From Bdellovibrio bacteriovorus (lineage in GTDB: Bacteria; Bdellovibrionota; Bdellovibrionia; Bdellovibrionales; Bdellovibrionaceae), in NCBI RefSeq assembly GCF_001592735.1, contig NZ_LUKE01000002.1, positions 62,001 through 126,000 of the forward strand: a stretch of DNA of 64,000 nucleotides, read 5' to 3'. The notes below the pieces were generated by a model. That model saw only the letters and a program-made list of their open reading frames with translations, searched no databases and was not told the DNA's origin. A program made the translations under genes and the position numbers. This document shows positions 52,970 through 61,504 of this stretch, piece after piece. How positions within the stretch are numbered: position 1 is the first letter of the stretch; the number at the start of each line of letters is the position of its first letter.

Positions 52970-54248
52970 TTTTCCAGCCAATCCATGCTCGTAAATAATG
53001 ACCATTTATAAATCGTGTTTTCTTTGTAAACATGTTCACTCCAAAGCCCAAAAAGAAGTACGTAACCACGGAGTTAATCGCGCACGCCATGGCCCCATAT
53101 TTTGGTACAAAGCAGTAATTTAAGACCAAATTCAGCAAAACCGCGCCGACAGTTTTATAGAGAAGAAACCTGTGCATTGACTCATTTGCTTCCCAGACCT
53201 GCTGTACCGACACATAAAATAAAAATAAGTTTGACCATATGTGGACGCGAAGCAATGGGACAATATCTCCGTACTGCGCTCCAAAAGTACTACGTACTAT
53301 CACATCAGCAAAAATTGATATCATCGCAGCCAAAGCAATAGCCGCCAAACTTAATAAAAAGAACAGCATTCTTAATCTTCGATAATAAGCAGAAAGACTT
53401 TTGGACTTACTTAAAATAAGCCCAGGCAACATTGAACTTATTAAACCTGAAGCTATGAATCCCCATGGTTCCGATATTTTTACTGCATTTGAATAAAGCG
53501 CGATATCCCGCTCCATCCCGAAAAAGCCCAAAATCAAAATATCCTGCCTGTAAACCAATAATGATAGAATAGACACCATCAAAAGAGGAGCCGACTTTTT
53601 CATTAGTCCGACTAAAATATTTCGATCGAATCCATGGTTAATAAGGGATCTCAACTCACCTTTTGCCACAGCTAAGCTTCCCAACACACAAGTGACATTG
53701 GTAACTAAGACAACAAAAACTTGGGAAAATGACGAGACTGAAAAATGAGCGGCTGTAATGCGATATGTCGCCCCCGCCGAGTTCCCAAAAAATAAAATTA
53801 TCTGCGTTTTTAAAGCCTGCAATTTGTTATCAAAGTAGTAAACGATACCACTGTAAAACTTAAAGGCCTGCCCAATGGTCATCATCAAAACGAAAAGCAA
53901 TAGAGTATCTCCGCGAACAAAAAACAGAAGCCCTATAACCGCTGAAAATATTATTCCGACGAGCGAACCGATCAGACCAATAGCTATTATATAACTTCCA
54001 ACTCGATCCTGGTTCTTAACCATTTCAATTTTAGCAACATTAGGATGGGCCAAGTTCTCAAAAAGCTGGATGAACAAAAACCAAGTCGAAGCCAACTGCA
54101 AGGTTCCATAGTCAACCAAGGAAAGCGTCCTAGCGACCACGATGGAGGCGCCAAAACTGATCAGCACCCAAACAACATTTCCTGCGAAGATCCAAGTGGT
54201 GTTTCTTAAAATTTTATTTGAAATAGTGGCTTTGAGAGTATTGATCAC
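52953..54248 (-). CDS. Second Wzx-type flippase
   Basis: This 431-residue protein has about 12 hydrophobic helices and the MOP polysaccharide flippase opening (TTWIFAGNVVWVLISFGASI, TLSLVDYGTLQLASTWF). It starts four bases inside the preceding polymerase gene (ATGA). As with the first flippase it is paired with a Wzy-like gene, suggesting a second repeat unit or chain in the locus. A lack of charged residues in the first helices is typical. Substrate unknown. Confidence 0.87.
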   Translation of the reverse strand: MINTLKATISNKILRNTTWIFAGNVVWVLISFGASIVVARTLSLVDYGTLQLASTWFLFIQLFENLAHPNVAKIEMVKNQDRVGSYIIAIGLIGSLVGIIFSAVIGLLFFVRGDTLLLFVLMMTIGQAFKFYSGIVYYFDNKLQALKTQIILFFGNSAGATYRITAAHFSVSSFSQVFVVLVTNVTCVLGSLAVAKGELRSLINHGFDRNILVGLMKKSAPLLMVSILSLLVYRQDILILGFFGMERDIALYSNAVKISEPWGFIASGLISSMLPGLILSKSKSLSAYYRRLRMLFFLLSLAAIALAAMISIFADVIVRSTFGAQYGDIVPLLRVHIWSNLFLFYVSVQQVWEANESMHRFLLYKTVGAVLLNLVLNYCFVPKYGAMACAINSVVTYFFLGFGVNMFTKKTRFINGHYLRAWIGWKNDFKG

Positions 54249-55513
54249 CAGAGTTTGTTCTCGTTTAGTTTTACAAACGCCCCCAACAAAAAGAAAAACA
54301 GCGTGCCAAAATTAGCCACCATAAATATTTCCCACACACCGTTAAGCACTAGAAGTACCGCGATGCAAAGACTAATAAAAACATATTTATAACCTGCTGG
54401 CACATCCACGCTGAATGATTTTTTCAGAATGAGATAAAGAAAGCAGACATAAGGAACAAAACCCACAAGACCCATTTTCCATAGCGCCGTGATATAAAGA
54501 TTGTGGGGCGATAATCCCGCAGGGTATCCGATACCAGGTATATCCTGGATAAAAAGCTGAAATCCGTGAAACCCTGTGCCCACCAATATGTTTTTTGACC
54601 ATTGCTGAAGGGCGATTTTATACAGACCAATACGCCCGCTAGAAAGCATGTCTAAATCCATTCTCTCCAACGCGGTCACAATTTGATCAATTTTATGAGC
54701 CCAAACACGTCCCACATAGTCAGACGTAAAAAACAAAACTAGCGCGGTACCAAATATAAACACTACACCTACAAGCACTTTAGGCGTGCGACGCAAAAAA
54801 AGCCCCATTACACAAAAAATGAATACCATCATTGCCAACAGTGCCTCTCGCGAAGCCGAATTGAAAATAAGGTAGGAAAGCAGTACCAGGTTCACCAACC
54901 CTAAAGCACCCTGCCAACTTCTGAATTGCATCGCGGCGGCTAAAATCGAAACCGCCGCCATGAGAAAATAGAAAGATGCTAAAGAATTAACTCCAAAGGC
55001 CGCATAAAGCGGAAGGTTAAAAAAATCGCCCTGCAATACACTCATTCGGTCACGGAATAGACCATCATATTCTGCATGCACCGAGAAGATAACAACGACA
55101 ACAAATAAAAAAATGAGTAACTGGGCCCATTTCAAAATTTGTTCGAAAGTTTGCTTATCCTTAATCACGGAGATAGCCAAAAAATATCCCAAAATCGGTT
55201 TATAGAAAAAAAATACCGACAACACTGGTCTTATCTGCAGAAAGCCATAATGTTCTATAGCTATGACAAAAACTGCCAGAAAAGACATGAGCACGGCTAA
55301 ACAAAAAATCAGAGTTTCCAATCGACCGATCTTAGTTAAAAAAAAGAAACCGCCGAAACAGACCGCGATGTCCGAAAGAGGAATTTGCAAGCCACTTATC
55401 TCAAACATAGAGATTGGCAAAATCAAAATAAGCGCTAACAGAAAGGAAGCAATGCCCCGAATTCTCTCTTTATTTTGAGAGAGCTTCACGAAGCTGGAAT
55501 GTATCAATGTCAT
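54245..55513 (-). CDS. O-antigen polymerase/ligase-like membrane protein
   Basis: This 422-residue protein has about 11 membrane helices and one large loop with ILVGTGFHGFQLFIQDIPGI followed by GLSPHNLYITALWKMG, the Wzy/WaaL pattern. ATG 55513 has AAAGGA only two bases before it, so TTG 55507 is an alternative start. It is divergent from a third member of this superfamily at 55663. The pairing with the flippase favours a polymerase role. Confidence 0.78.
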   Translation of the reverse strand: MTLIHSSFVKLSQNKERIRGIASFLLALILILPISMFEISGLQIPLSDIAVCFGGFFFLTKIGRLETLIFCLAVLMSFLAVFVIAIEHYGFLQIRPVLSVFFFYKPILGYFLAISVIKDKQTFEQILKWAQLLIFLFVVVVIFSVHAEYDGLFRDRMSVLQGDFFNLPLYAAFGVNSLASFYFLMAAVSILAAAMQFRSWQGALGLVNLVLLSYLIFNSASREALLAMMVFIFCVMGLFLRRTPKVLVGVVFIFGTALVLFFTSDYVGRVWAHKIDQIVTALERMDLDMLSSGRIGLYKIALQQWSKNILVGTGFHGFQLFIQDIPGIGYPAGLSPHNLYITALWKMGLVGFVPYVCFLYLILKKSFSVDVPAGYKYVFISLCIAVLLVLNGVWEIFMVANFGTLFFFLLGAFVKLNENKLW

Positions 55514-55662
55514 GTCCTTTCAATATCACGGAAGCAGGTCATATTATGACTCTAAAATTCACCCCTTAACGCAAGGTGTTGCTGGTTTTAAGATAGACAC
55601 GTAGATACTACTGCTCAACAATAGCACCATTCTTCTACACTCTATTCTATTTCCGGAATTGC
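55514..55662. promoter_or_regulatory. Divergent intergenic region with a GTCATATTATGAC palindrome
   Basis: GTCATATTATGAC at 55538-55550 is an imperfect-centre 13-bp palindrome. The 149-bp region separates two divergently read membrane protein genes, so it should hold promoters for both. I cannot set -35/-10 boxes with confidence. Confidence 0.35.
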
Positions 55663-56889
55663 ATGATTTGGTCTCTGTTCACTGACTTAGCTATAGCCAC
55701 AAATATTTTATCTTATCGGAGTTTGGATTTTTTCTTCACGCTGGTTATATTGGTTGGTTTGTCGAGATGGATGAAACGGAAAGAACCATTTCTAGGGTCC
55801 ATCTTCGCGGAATTTCCAATTTTAAATCTTTGCGTTTGTGCTTTTATCTTGATCGCCGCTTTAGGGTATCTGACCTATAATTCGACCTTAATGAGCGCAG
55901 CCGAAGACATTTTCAGTTTACGCTGGATAGCAGCGCTGTATGCCTCTATTTACCTAGGAATCCTCTTGAGACAGGCTTCTCCAAAATGGAGTTTAACTTC
56001 TCCGCTTTTGCCTTTTATCTTAACAGTTCTGCTTTTAATTTATCTCTTTCATCCCAACCGCGACATTATTAGCTCTGAAAGACGTCTTCTAATTTTTTAC
56101 CAGAATACCAATCATCTCGCATTGGCGCTCCTTTTTCCATGGGCACTTTATCTTGGGAATTTTTCCTTAGAAAAAAAAATGTTTAGCTTTCGAACTATTC
56201 CCTGCGTGCTAGGACTCATGCTCTTATCCTTGGCCATTCTTTTTACTTATTCCCGCTCCGCTTGGTTTGGAATGATCATTGCCGGAATTTTTGCTTTAGT
56301 ATACTCAAGGCAACGCTTATTAATTTACTGTACTATGGTCGCCGTCGCCTTCTGCGCTTTCTGTTATCTCACCAATGCATTTTACATCCAGGATCGAGTT
56401 AACTATACATTTGATTTCTCTGAGGCCAGCTCCCAAAATTCGCGACTCGTTGCTTGGGAAGCATATGGAAGAATGTTCCTGGAACATCCCTTACTAGGGG
56501 TTGGCTTGGAAAACAGTAATAACTTTCAAACTAAATATTATGACCAAATGAACACCCCGGAAATACTTCGGTCCGGACACGCTCACAACCAATTTTTACA
56601 AATCTTAGCTGGGGTCGGAATCTTCGGTTTTATTTCTTACTATGCCATCATCTTTACGGCTTATATATTCTTTCATCGTCATTTTTATAAAGCCAAATCT
56701 GAATCGTCAAAAAAAATGGCCCTTGCCGGGGTCCTCATAATAGTATCTATGCTATGCGCATCGATCACCGACACCCCTACCCGGATTGCTGAAGGCCGCA
56801 ACTATGCACTGTTGCTTCTTGGCTTAGCCGCTGGATTCTTGAAAAAAGACGACCTCGAGTTGAGAAATCATGAACCTCGAAAATCTTAA
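55663..56889 (+). CDS. O-antigen ligase-superfamily membrane protein
   Basis: This 408-residue polytopic protein has about ten helices, one RSAWFGMIIAGIFALVYSRQ region and the loop LEHPLLGVGLENSNNFQ followed by SGHAHNQFLQILAGVG, the WaaL/Wzy pattern with the functional His-Asn. Ligases join polymer to its lipid or protein acceptor; polymerases extend it. As the third such gene and on the plus strand, a ligase role is a reasonable guess. It overlaps the next gene by 20 bases. ATG follows GGAA. Confidence 0.8.
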   Translation: MIWSLFTDLAIATNILSYRSLDFFFTLVILVGLSRWMKRKEPFLGSIFAEFPILNLCVCAFILIAALGYLTYNSTLMSAAEDIFSLRWIAALYASIYLGILLRQASPKWSLTSPLLPFILTVLLLIYLFHPNRDIISSERRLLIFYQNTNHLALALLFPWALYLGNFSLEKKMFSFRTIPCVLGLMLLSLAILFTYSRSAWFGMIIAGIFALVYSRQRLLIYCTMVAVAFCAFCYLTNAFYIQDRVNYTFDFSEASSQNSRLVAWEAYGRMFLEHPLLGVGLENSNNFQTKYYDQMNTPEILRSGHAHNQFLQILAGVGIFGFISYYAIIFTAYIFFHRHFYKAKSESSKKMALAGVLIIVSMLCASITDTPTRIAEGRNYALLLLGLAAGFLKKDDLELRNHEPRKS

Positions 56890-57991
56890 GTATATTTTTT
56901 TAGCTTTACTTTCTGTGCTTTTGTTCGTCACTGGAGTCGTGACTCCCCAGTATAATTGGGACATCATTGGCTATACGGCGGCTTCATATTTTCAAGATGG
57001 GCTCAGGGGAGAAGATCTCAGAGCAAAAACCTACCAAGAGATCTCCCGCGTTCTTCCTGAACAAAAATATCGTGATTTAACGGAGCTCGGAGAATATCGA
57101 AGAACTGTAGCTACTGACCCTACCGCCCTTGAGGAACACATGCCGTTTTATACTATACGTATGGCTTACATCGGGGTTGTGAGATCTTTTGAACAGGGAC
57201 TCAATATTTCTGCCCCCACGGCTACTTTTTACACTGCCGCTTTTTTCGCTGGGTGTACTTTCTTTGCCCTGGGACTTCTTTACACCTTTCACGGTGTCTG
57301 GATGCTTTTACTCTTTTTCATCGCGACACTCTTTTCCGGTTTTCTAGATTTAGCACAGCTCTCAAGTCCTGACTCTATGGCAGCGTTTTTTTCAATTTTA
57401 TGCCTGTTGCTAAATAAGAAAAATTCCCGATGGATAGTCGTGCCACTCACAATACTTCCTTTTATTCGTACCGACTTTATTATTTTGGCGGGTATTTTTG
57501 GGCTATTAGAGTTACGACGTGCCCGCTTCGCCAATTTCTTTTTGTATATCTTGCCACCATTGCTTGGATACTTCGCAGTAAATTCGCTAAACGAAAACTA
57601 CGGTTATCTTAAAATTTTCAATTTTACTTTAATACAGATTGATCCACACCCTAAGAGCATGGGAATCGAAGTATCCCTGTTTCCATATCTAAATGCATAT
57701 CTAAATTGTCTGGCTGACTTTATTAGACATAAACATTTTTGGATATTTGCAGGATATTTTATTATCTGGTGGCGCAACTACAAAAACAAAGGTGATACCT
57801 ATCAGCAAAGAGAATTCATCGTAATCTTTGGATTCGTTCTCTTACACCTACTGTTATTTCCTGCATATTATCAAAGGTTCTTTTCCTGGTGTGCCGCAAT
57901 CGCCGGCTGGAGAGTTATCTCTTGGATTCTACAAAACAGGAATCACCTATTTTCAAAATTCAAGTTCAAAACCCACTTTATAAAGACTTAA
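56870..57991 (+). CDS. Multi-spanning membrane protein, possible GT-C glycosyltransferase
   Basis: I do not recognise this 373-residue protein by family. It has 8-10 hydrophobic segments, an Asp in an early periplasmic-side loop (PQYNWDIIGYTAASYFQ), and a second loop with HMPFYTIRMAYIGVVR. An acidic residue after the first helix is common in GT-C glycosyltransferases that use polyprenyl-phosphate sugars. With a polyprenyl-phospho-arabinose operon 2 kb away, an arabinosyltransferase is a candidate. It overlaps the ligase-like gene by 20 bases, and its end overlaps the next minus-strand gene by 14. Confidence 0.6.
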   Translation: MNLENLKYIFLALLSVLLFVTGVVTPQYNWDIIGYTAASYFQDGLRGEDLRAKTYQEISRVLPEQKYRDLTELGEYRRTVATDPTALEEHMPFYTIRMAYIGVVRSFEQGLNISAPTATFYTAAFFAGCTFFALGLLYTFHGVWMLLLFFIATLFSGFLDLAQLSSPDSMAAFFSILCLLLNKKNSRWIVVPLTILPFIRTDFIILAGIFGLLELRRARFANFFLYILPPLLGYFAVNSLNENYGYLKIFNFTLIQIDPHPKSMGIEVSLFPYLNAYLNCLADFIRHKHFWIFAGYFIIWWRNYKNKGDTYQQREFIVIFGFVLLHLLLFPAYYQRFFSWCAAIAGWRVISWILQNRNHLFSKFKFKTHFIKT

Positions 57992-59975
57992 TGATCTGAT
58001 CAAATCGACCTAAAATACAATCGGCTTGAAAGTCTTTAGCACGACTTAACGACAACGTCTCATAATCCCGCATCGCATCGGGTTCTCCAAAAAGTTTTAA
58101 TATTGCCTCCGCCATTTGCTGAGGATCTTTGACCGGCACTAAAATCCCGTACTTACCATTATCTAAAACCTCTCGAGGTCCCACCGGAGAATCCGTCACG
58201 ACAACTGCTTTTTGTAAAGCCATCGCTTCAACAAGAACAAGGCCAAAACCTTCTAGAAAAGCTGAATGCACAAACATCTCTGCATTCTTCATCCAAATAT
58301 AGGGATTCGGACGAGCCCCCAATAGCACGATATCCTGCTCTAAGTTTTCTTTTTTGATCTCGTCTTTGATTTCCTGACGGCGCGGCCCATCACCAACGAT
58401 GTAAAGCTTACGATCAAACCCATTGTTCTTCAGTATACTGTAAGCCTGAATTAAAGTAATAAAATCTTTTTCAGCCGCAAACCGCCCCACAGCCAAAATA
58501 TATTTGCCTTTTATAAGACGACGATCCTCTGCCGACAAATCACTGTCATCGTTAGCACTTTCCTTAATCCGCTCAATATCAAACGGATTATAAAGCGAAA
58601 ACACTTTCTCTTTTAAAGACGGCAACAATGTTTGCATTTCTGTCTTAAGATGCTCACTAACAGCTAAAATCAGGTCATAAGCACGCAAGCGAAGACCAAA
58701 CTTACGCAGTTCCAACTCGTCCATGTGGGATTTCGGCCCATGAATCCAGTAAATCTTTTTATATCCAGGGAAATGATACGCGAGTTTAATCAGCACTGAT
58801 GAAAAATCGCAAATGTAGCTTTCTTTAGGCAAAGAAAGAAAGGCTTTTTTCATACGGATAGTTAAGTCGAGTTTTGCAAAATTATTTTTGCGCCATTGGG
58901 CAAACCAGCTTAACTTTTCGTTGTCCGGATATATCGTCTTAATTTCCACATACTCTGGCACACTGCTTAGAAGATAGTTATCCGGAAGCTCATCCCGCAA
59001 AATTAAACAAAGTTTATACTTCTCACGATCAATGCAACTTAAGTATTCAATCAAAGCACGTTCAGATCCGCCGAAAGAAAGGTGTTCCGCCAAGAATACT
59101 AAATGCGGTCGATCCGCAATGAAATAATGTTTCTTTTCGACAGGAAAGAAAAAGAAATCGATATAGGCGTGATCCGAAGTGTGTTTTTTATCCTGTAGGG
59201 CTTTACGAGCCTCTTCGACCGAATAAATCTTTTCAGACTTCGGATCAAAGACGTTGTAATCTGCATTCTCAAAAAACTGGAAAGGATCTTTATTCCCTTC
59301 CGTCAGCGTTGAACATTCAATCAGGACAATAGGACGAAATTTCTTTAAAGTTTCGATGGCTCCATTAAGAACTTCCACTTCATGTTCTTGAACGTCAATT
59401 TTGATCAAATCGATCTTTTTTAAATCCTCTTTTTTTACAAACAGATCCATGGTGGTCAGGGAAACTGAAACCTTTTTTGCCGTTTCAACGTTGGGAATAC
59501 TATCTTTATTCAAAGAATTACCACCATGATTATTCTGATCCATGTAAAACACGGCCGTGCCTTCACGATCAGAAAGAGCCTCTGAAACGATCTTGATGTT
59601 ATTCAAACCATTATGATCGATATTTGCCTGGATACATTCTCTAGATTTTGAATCAGGTTCAAACGCATAAACCTTAGTATTCGGTCCTTCCATGGCAGCC
59701 AGGACGGAGTAAATTCCCACGTTGGCCCCGACATCCAGAAAGACGCTATCATTACTTAATACCCGACTGATATACTTTTGATTTTCACTCTCATAAGAGT
59801 CCACACCCCAGTGCATAAGGTGGTAAGATGGACCATATAAGTCACCGAGATAAAGAAAGAACTTAAGACCTTTGCTCTTCACATAGGCAATGCCTTCGGG
59901 ATGAACACCGAAAAGGCGACGCAGCCAACGAGGTTTACTAAATTGGAGAGAAAAAAAATTCTTTATCTTATTCAA
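57978..59975 (-). CDS. FkbM methyltransferase-GT4 glycosyltransferase fusion
   Basis: This 665-residue protein joins two enzymes. Residues ~50-270 form an FkbM-type SAM methyltransferase: FLDVGANVGIYSVLAAM, YAFEPDSKSRECIQANIDHN and IDLIKIDVQEHEVEVLNG. Residues ~290-665 form a GT4 transferase: HLVFLAEHLSFGGSERALIE, ILAVGRFAAEKDFITLIQAY and the donor motif EGFGLVLVEAMALQ with the E-x7-E pair. Fusion suggests transfer of a sugar and its methylation at the end of a chain, a known way to cap polysaccharides. It is monocistronic and divergent from the polyprenyl-phospho-arabinose operon. Confidence 0.88.
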   Translation of the reverse strand: MNKIKNFFSLQFSKPRWLRRLFGVHPEGIAYVKSKGLKFFLYLGDLYGPSYHLMHWGVDSYESENQKYISRVLSNDSVFLDVGANVGIYSVLAAMEGPNTKVYAFEPDSKSRECIQANIDHNGLNNIKIVSEALSDREGTAVFYMDQNNHGGNSLNKDSIPNVETAKKVSVSLTTMDLFVKKEDLKKIDLIKIDVQEHEVEVLNGAIETLKKFRPIVLIECSTLTEGNKDPFQFFENADYNVFDPKSEKIYSVEEARKALQDKKHTSDHAYIDFFFFPVEKKHYFIADRPHLVFLAEHLSFGGSERALIEYLSCIDREKYKLCLILRDELPDNYLLSSVPEYVEIKTIYPDNEKLSWFAQWRKNNFAKLDLTIRMKKAFLSLPKESYICDFSSVLIKLAYHFPGYKKIYWIHGPKSHMDELELRKFGLRLRAYDLILAVSEHLKTEMQTLLPSLKEKVFSLYNPFDIERIKESANDDSDLSAEDRRLIKGKYILAVGRFAAEKDFITLIQAYSILKNNGFDRKLYIVGDGPRRQEIKDEIKKENLEQDIVLLGARPNPYIWMKNAEMFVHSAFLEGFGLVLVEAMALQKAVVVTDSPVGPREVLDNGKYGILVPVKDPQQMAEAILKLFGEPDAMRDYETLSLSRAKDFQADCILGRFDQIIKSL

Positions 59976-60091
59976 AATAGGCCCTTCATTTTTTAGAAGC
60001 CGCCACCATACCTAATCATGACTGGTACTACACCCAATGTCGCTTAGCATTAATGCCTTACCTTTAGGGTTTTGAATGGTAGCTTGCTCAA

Positions 60092-61504
60092 ATGACTAGA
60101 TACACCGTGTGCGACTTAGATAACTGCTTAATCAAGACTGATCTGCTGTACGAGCAGTGGCTGGTACTTCTAAAGTCAAAGCCTTGGTTTTGGGTCTTAA
60201 GTTTTTTCTGGCTTATGAAAGGCAAGGCCTTTTTCAAACACAATTTGGCTACGCACACGAAGCTTCAACCCGATTCCTTACCCTACAGATTTGAAGTGAT
60301 TGATCTTCTAAAAAGAAGAGCTTCCGCAGGAGACGTTCTTATTTTAGCCTCAGCAAGTCCGGAGCCTTGGGTCCATTCAGTGGCGTCTTATCTGGGTCTA
60401 TTTCGCTCAACTATAGGCAGCACCTCTTCAGACAACCGCAAAGGCTCATCAAAACTTCGCGCAATCCAAGATCTCTCTCAAGGTGTTGAATTCTCGTATA
60501 TTGCCGATGCTCCGGTGGACCTTGAGATATGGAAAGAGTCTCAAGAAATCGTAGCGGTTAATGCCTCGCCCTCCTTGAAAAATAAAATCCACACCTTAAA
60601 TAAGCCAACCCAGTTTATAGAAGACGGAAATAAATCCTTATTAACACTTATCGTAAAACAGTTACGCCCCCATCAATGGATTAAAAATGTTCTAGTTTTT
60701 CTGCCTGCGCTTGCTGGCCATAGATTCCAAAGCTTAGACGTCCTGACGAATGGATTTTTAGCTTTTTTTGGGTTTTCCCTAACAGCATCATTTGTGTATA
60801 TCCTTAATGACTTGCTGGATCTGTCATCAGACCGCAACCATCACAGCAAAAAAAATCGCCCCTTTGCCTCGGGAAACCTACCGCTTATTTATGGCTTCGC
60901 CCAATTACCCCTTCTATTGGCAGTTTCGCTAGGTATTGGGCTTCTTTTACCGCCTCCGTATCTTGGATGGATTCTGACCTATTTGATTTTAAATTTGGCT
61001 TATTCGCTTTATCTAAAGCAAAGCGTGGTGGTAGACATCATAATTTTGTCTTTGATGTACACCCTAAGAATCTTCGCGGGATCCGCGGCTACTGATGTTC
61101 CGGTTTCTGAATGGCTTTTAAGCTTCTCGACACTTTTCTTTTTTAGCCTTGCATGTATCAAACGCTACACGGAAATTATCCGCAGCAAGAACAAGATCAC
61201 ACTTGATGGGCGCGGCTATAGACAAGTTGATCATCCGATGGTGCAAAACTTAGGTGTCGGCGCCGGGCTACTTTCAATTTTGATTGTGCTTATGTATCTT
61301 CAAAGTGAAGACGTTCGCCGACTATACACCCAACCACAAAATCTTTGGTTTGCGACGCCCGTTTTACTTTTTTGGATTTCGCGCATTTGGATTTTAACCA
61401 ATCGTGATGAAATCCATGACGACCCTGTGGTCTTTGCCGTTAAAGATAAAATCAGCTGGGTCTGCTTAGGTATATTGGCAGTTATCTTTGGGATATCATC
61501 ATGA
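60092..61504 (+). CDS. HAD-UbiA fusion, polyprenyl-phosphate phosphoribosyltransferase-like
   Basis: This 470-residue protein has an N-terminal HAD phosphatase-like domain (1-180): DLDNCLIKTD with Asp8/Asp10, LASASPEPWVHS and ADAPVDLE. A UbiA prenyltransferase-type domain with about eight helices follows (190-470): LRPHQWIKNVLVFLPAL, YILNDLLDLSSDRNHH, and KQSVVVDIIILSLMYTLRIF. The mycobacterial UbiA-type enzyme Rv3806c makes decaprenyl-phospho-phosphoribose from PRPP. Here the fused HAD could remove the 5-phosphate. It overlaps the DprE1-like gene (ATGA). Confidence 0.87.
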   Translation: MTRYTVCDLDNCLIKTDLLYEQWLVLLKSKPWFWVLSFFWLMKGKAFFKHNLATHTKLQPDSLPYRFEVIDLLKRRASAGDVLILASASPEPWVHSVASYLGLFRSTIGSTSSDNRKGSSKLRAIQDLSQGVEFSYIADAPVDLEIWKESQEIVAVNASPSLKNKIHTLNKPTQFIEDGNKSLLTLIVKQLRPHQWIKNVLVFLPALAGHRFQSLDVLTNGFLAFFGFSLTASFVYILNDLLDLSSDRNHHSKKNRPFASGNLPLIYGFAQLPLLLAVSLGIGLLLPPPYLGWILTYLILNLAYSLYLKQSVVVDIIILSLMYTLRIFAGSAATDVPVSEWLLSFSTLFFFSLACIKRYTEIIRSKNKITLDGRGYRQVDHPMVQNLGVGAGLLSILIVLMYLQSEDVRRLYTQPQNLWFATPVLLFWISRIWILTNRDEIHDDPVVFAVKDKISWVCLGILAVIFGISS

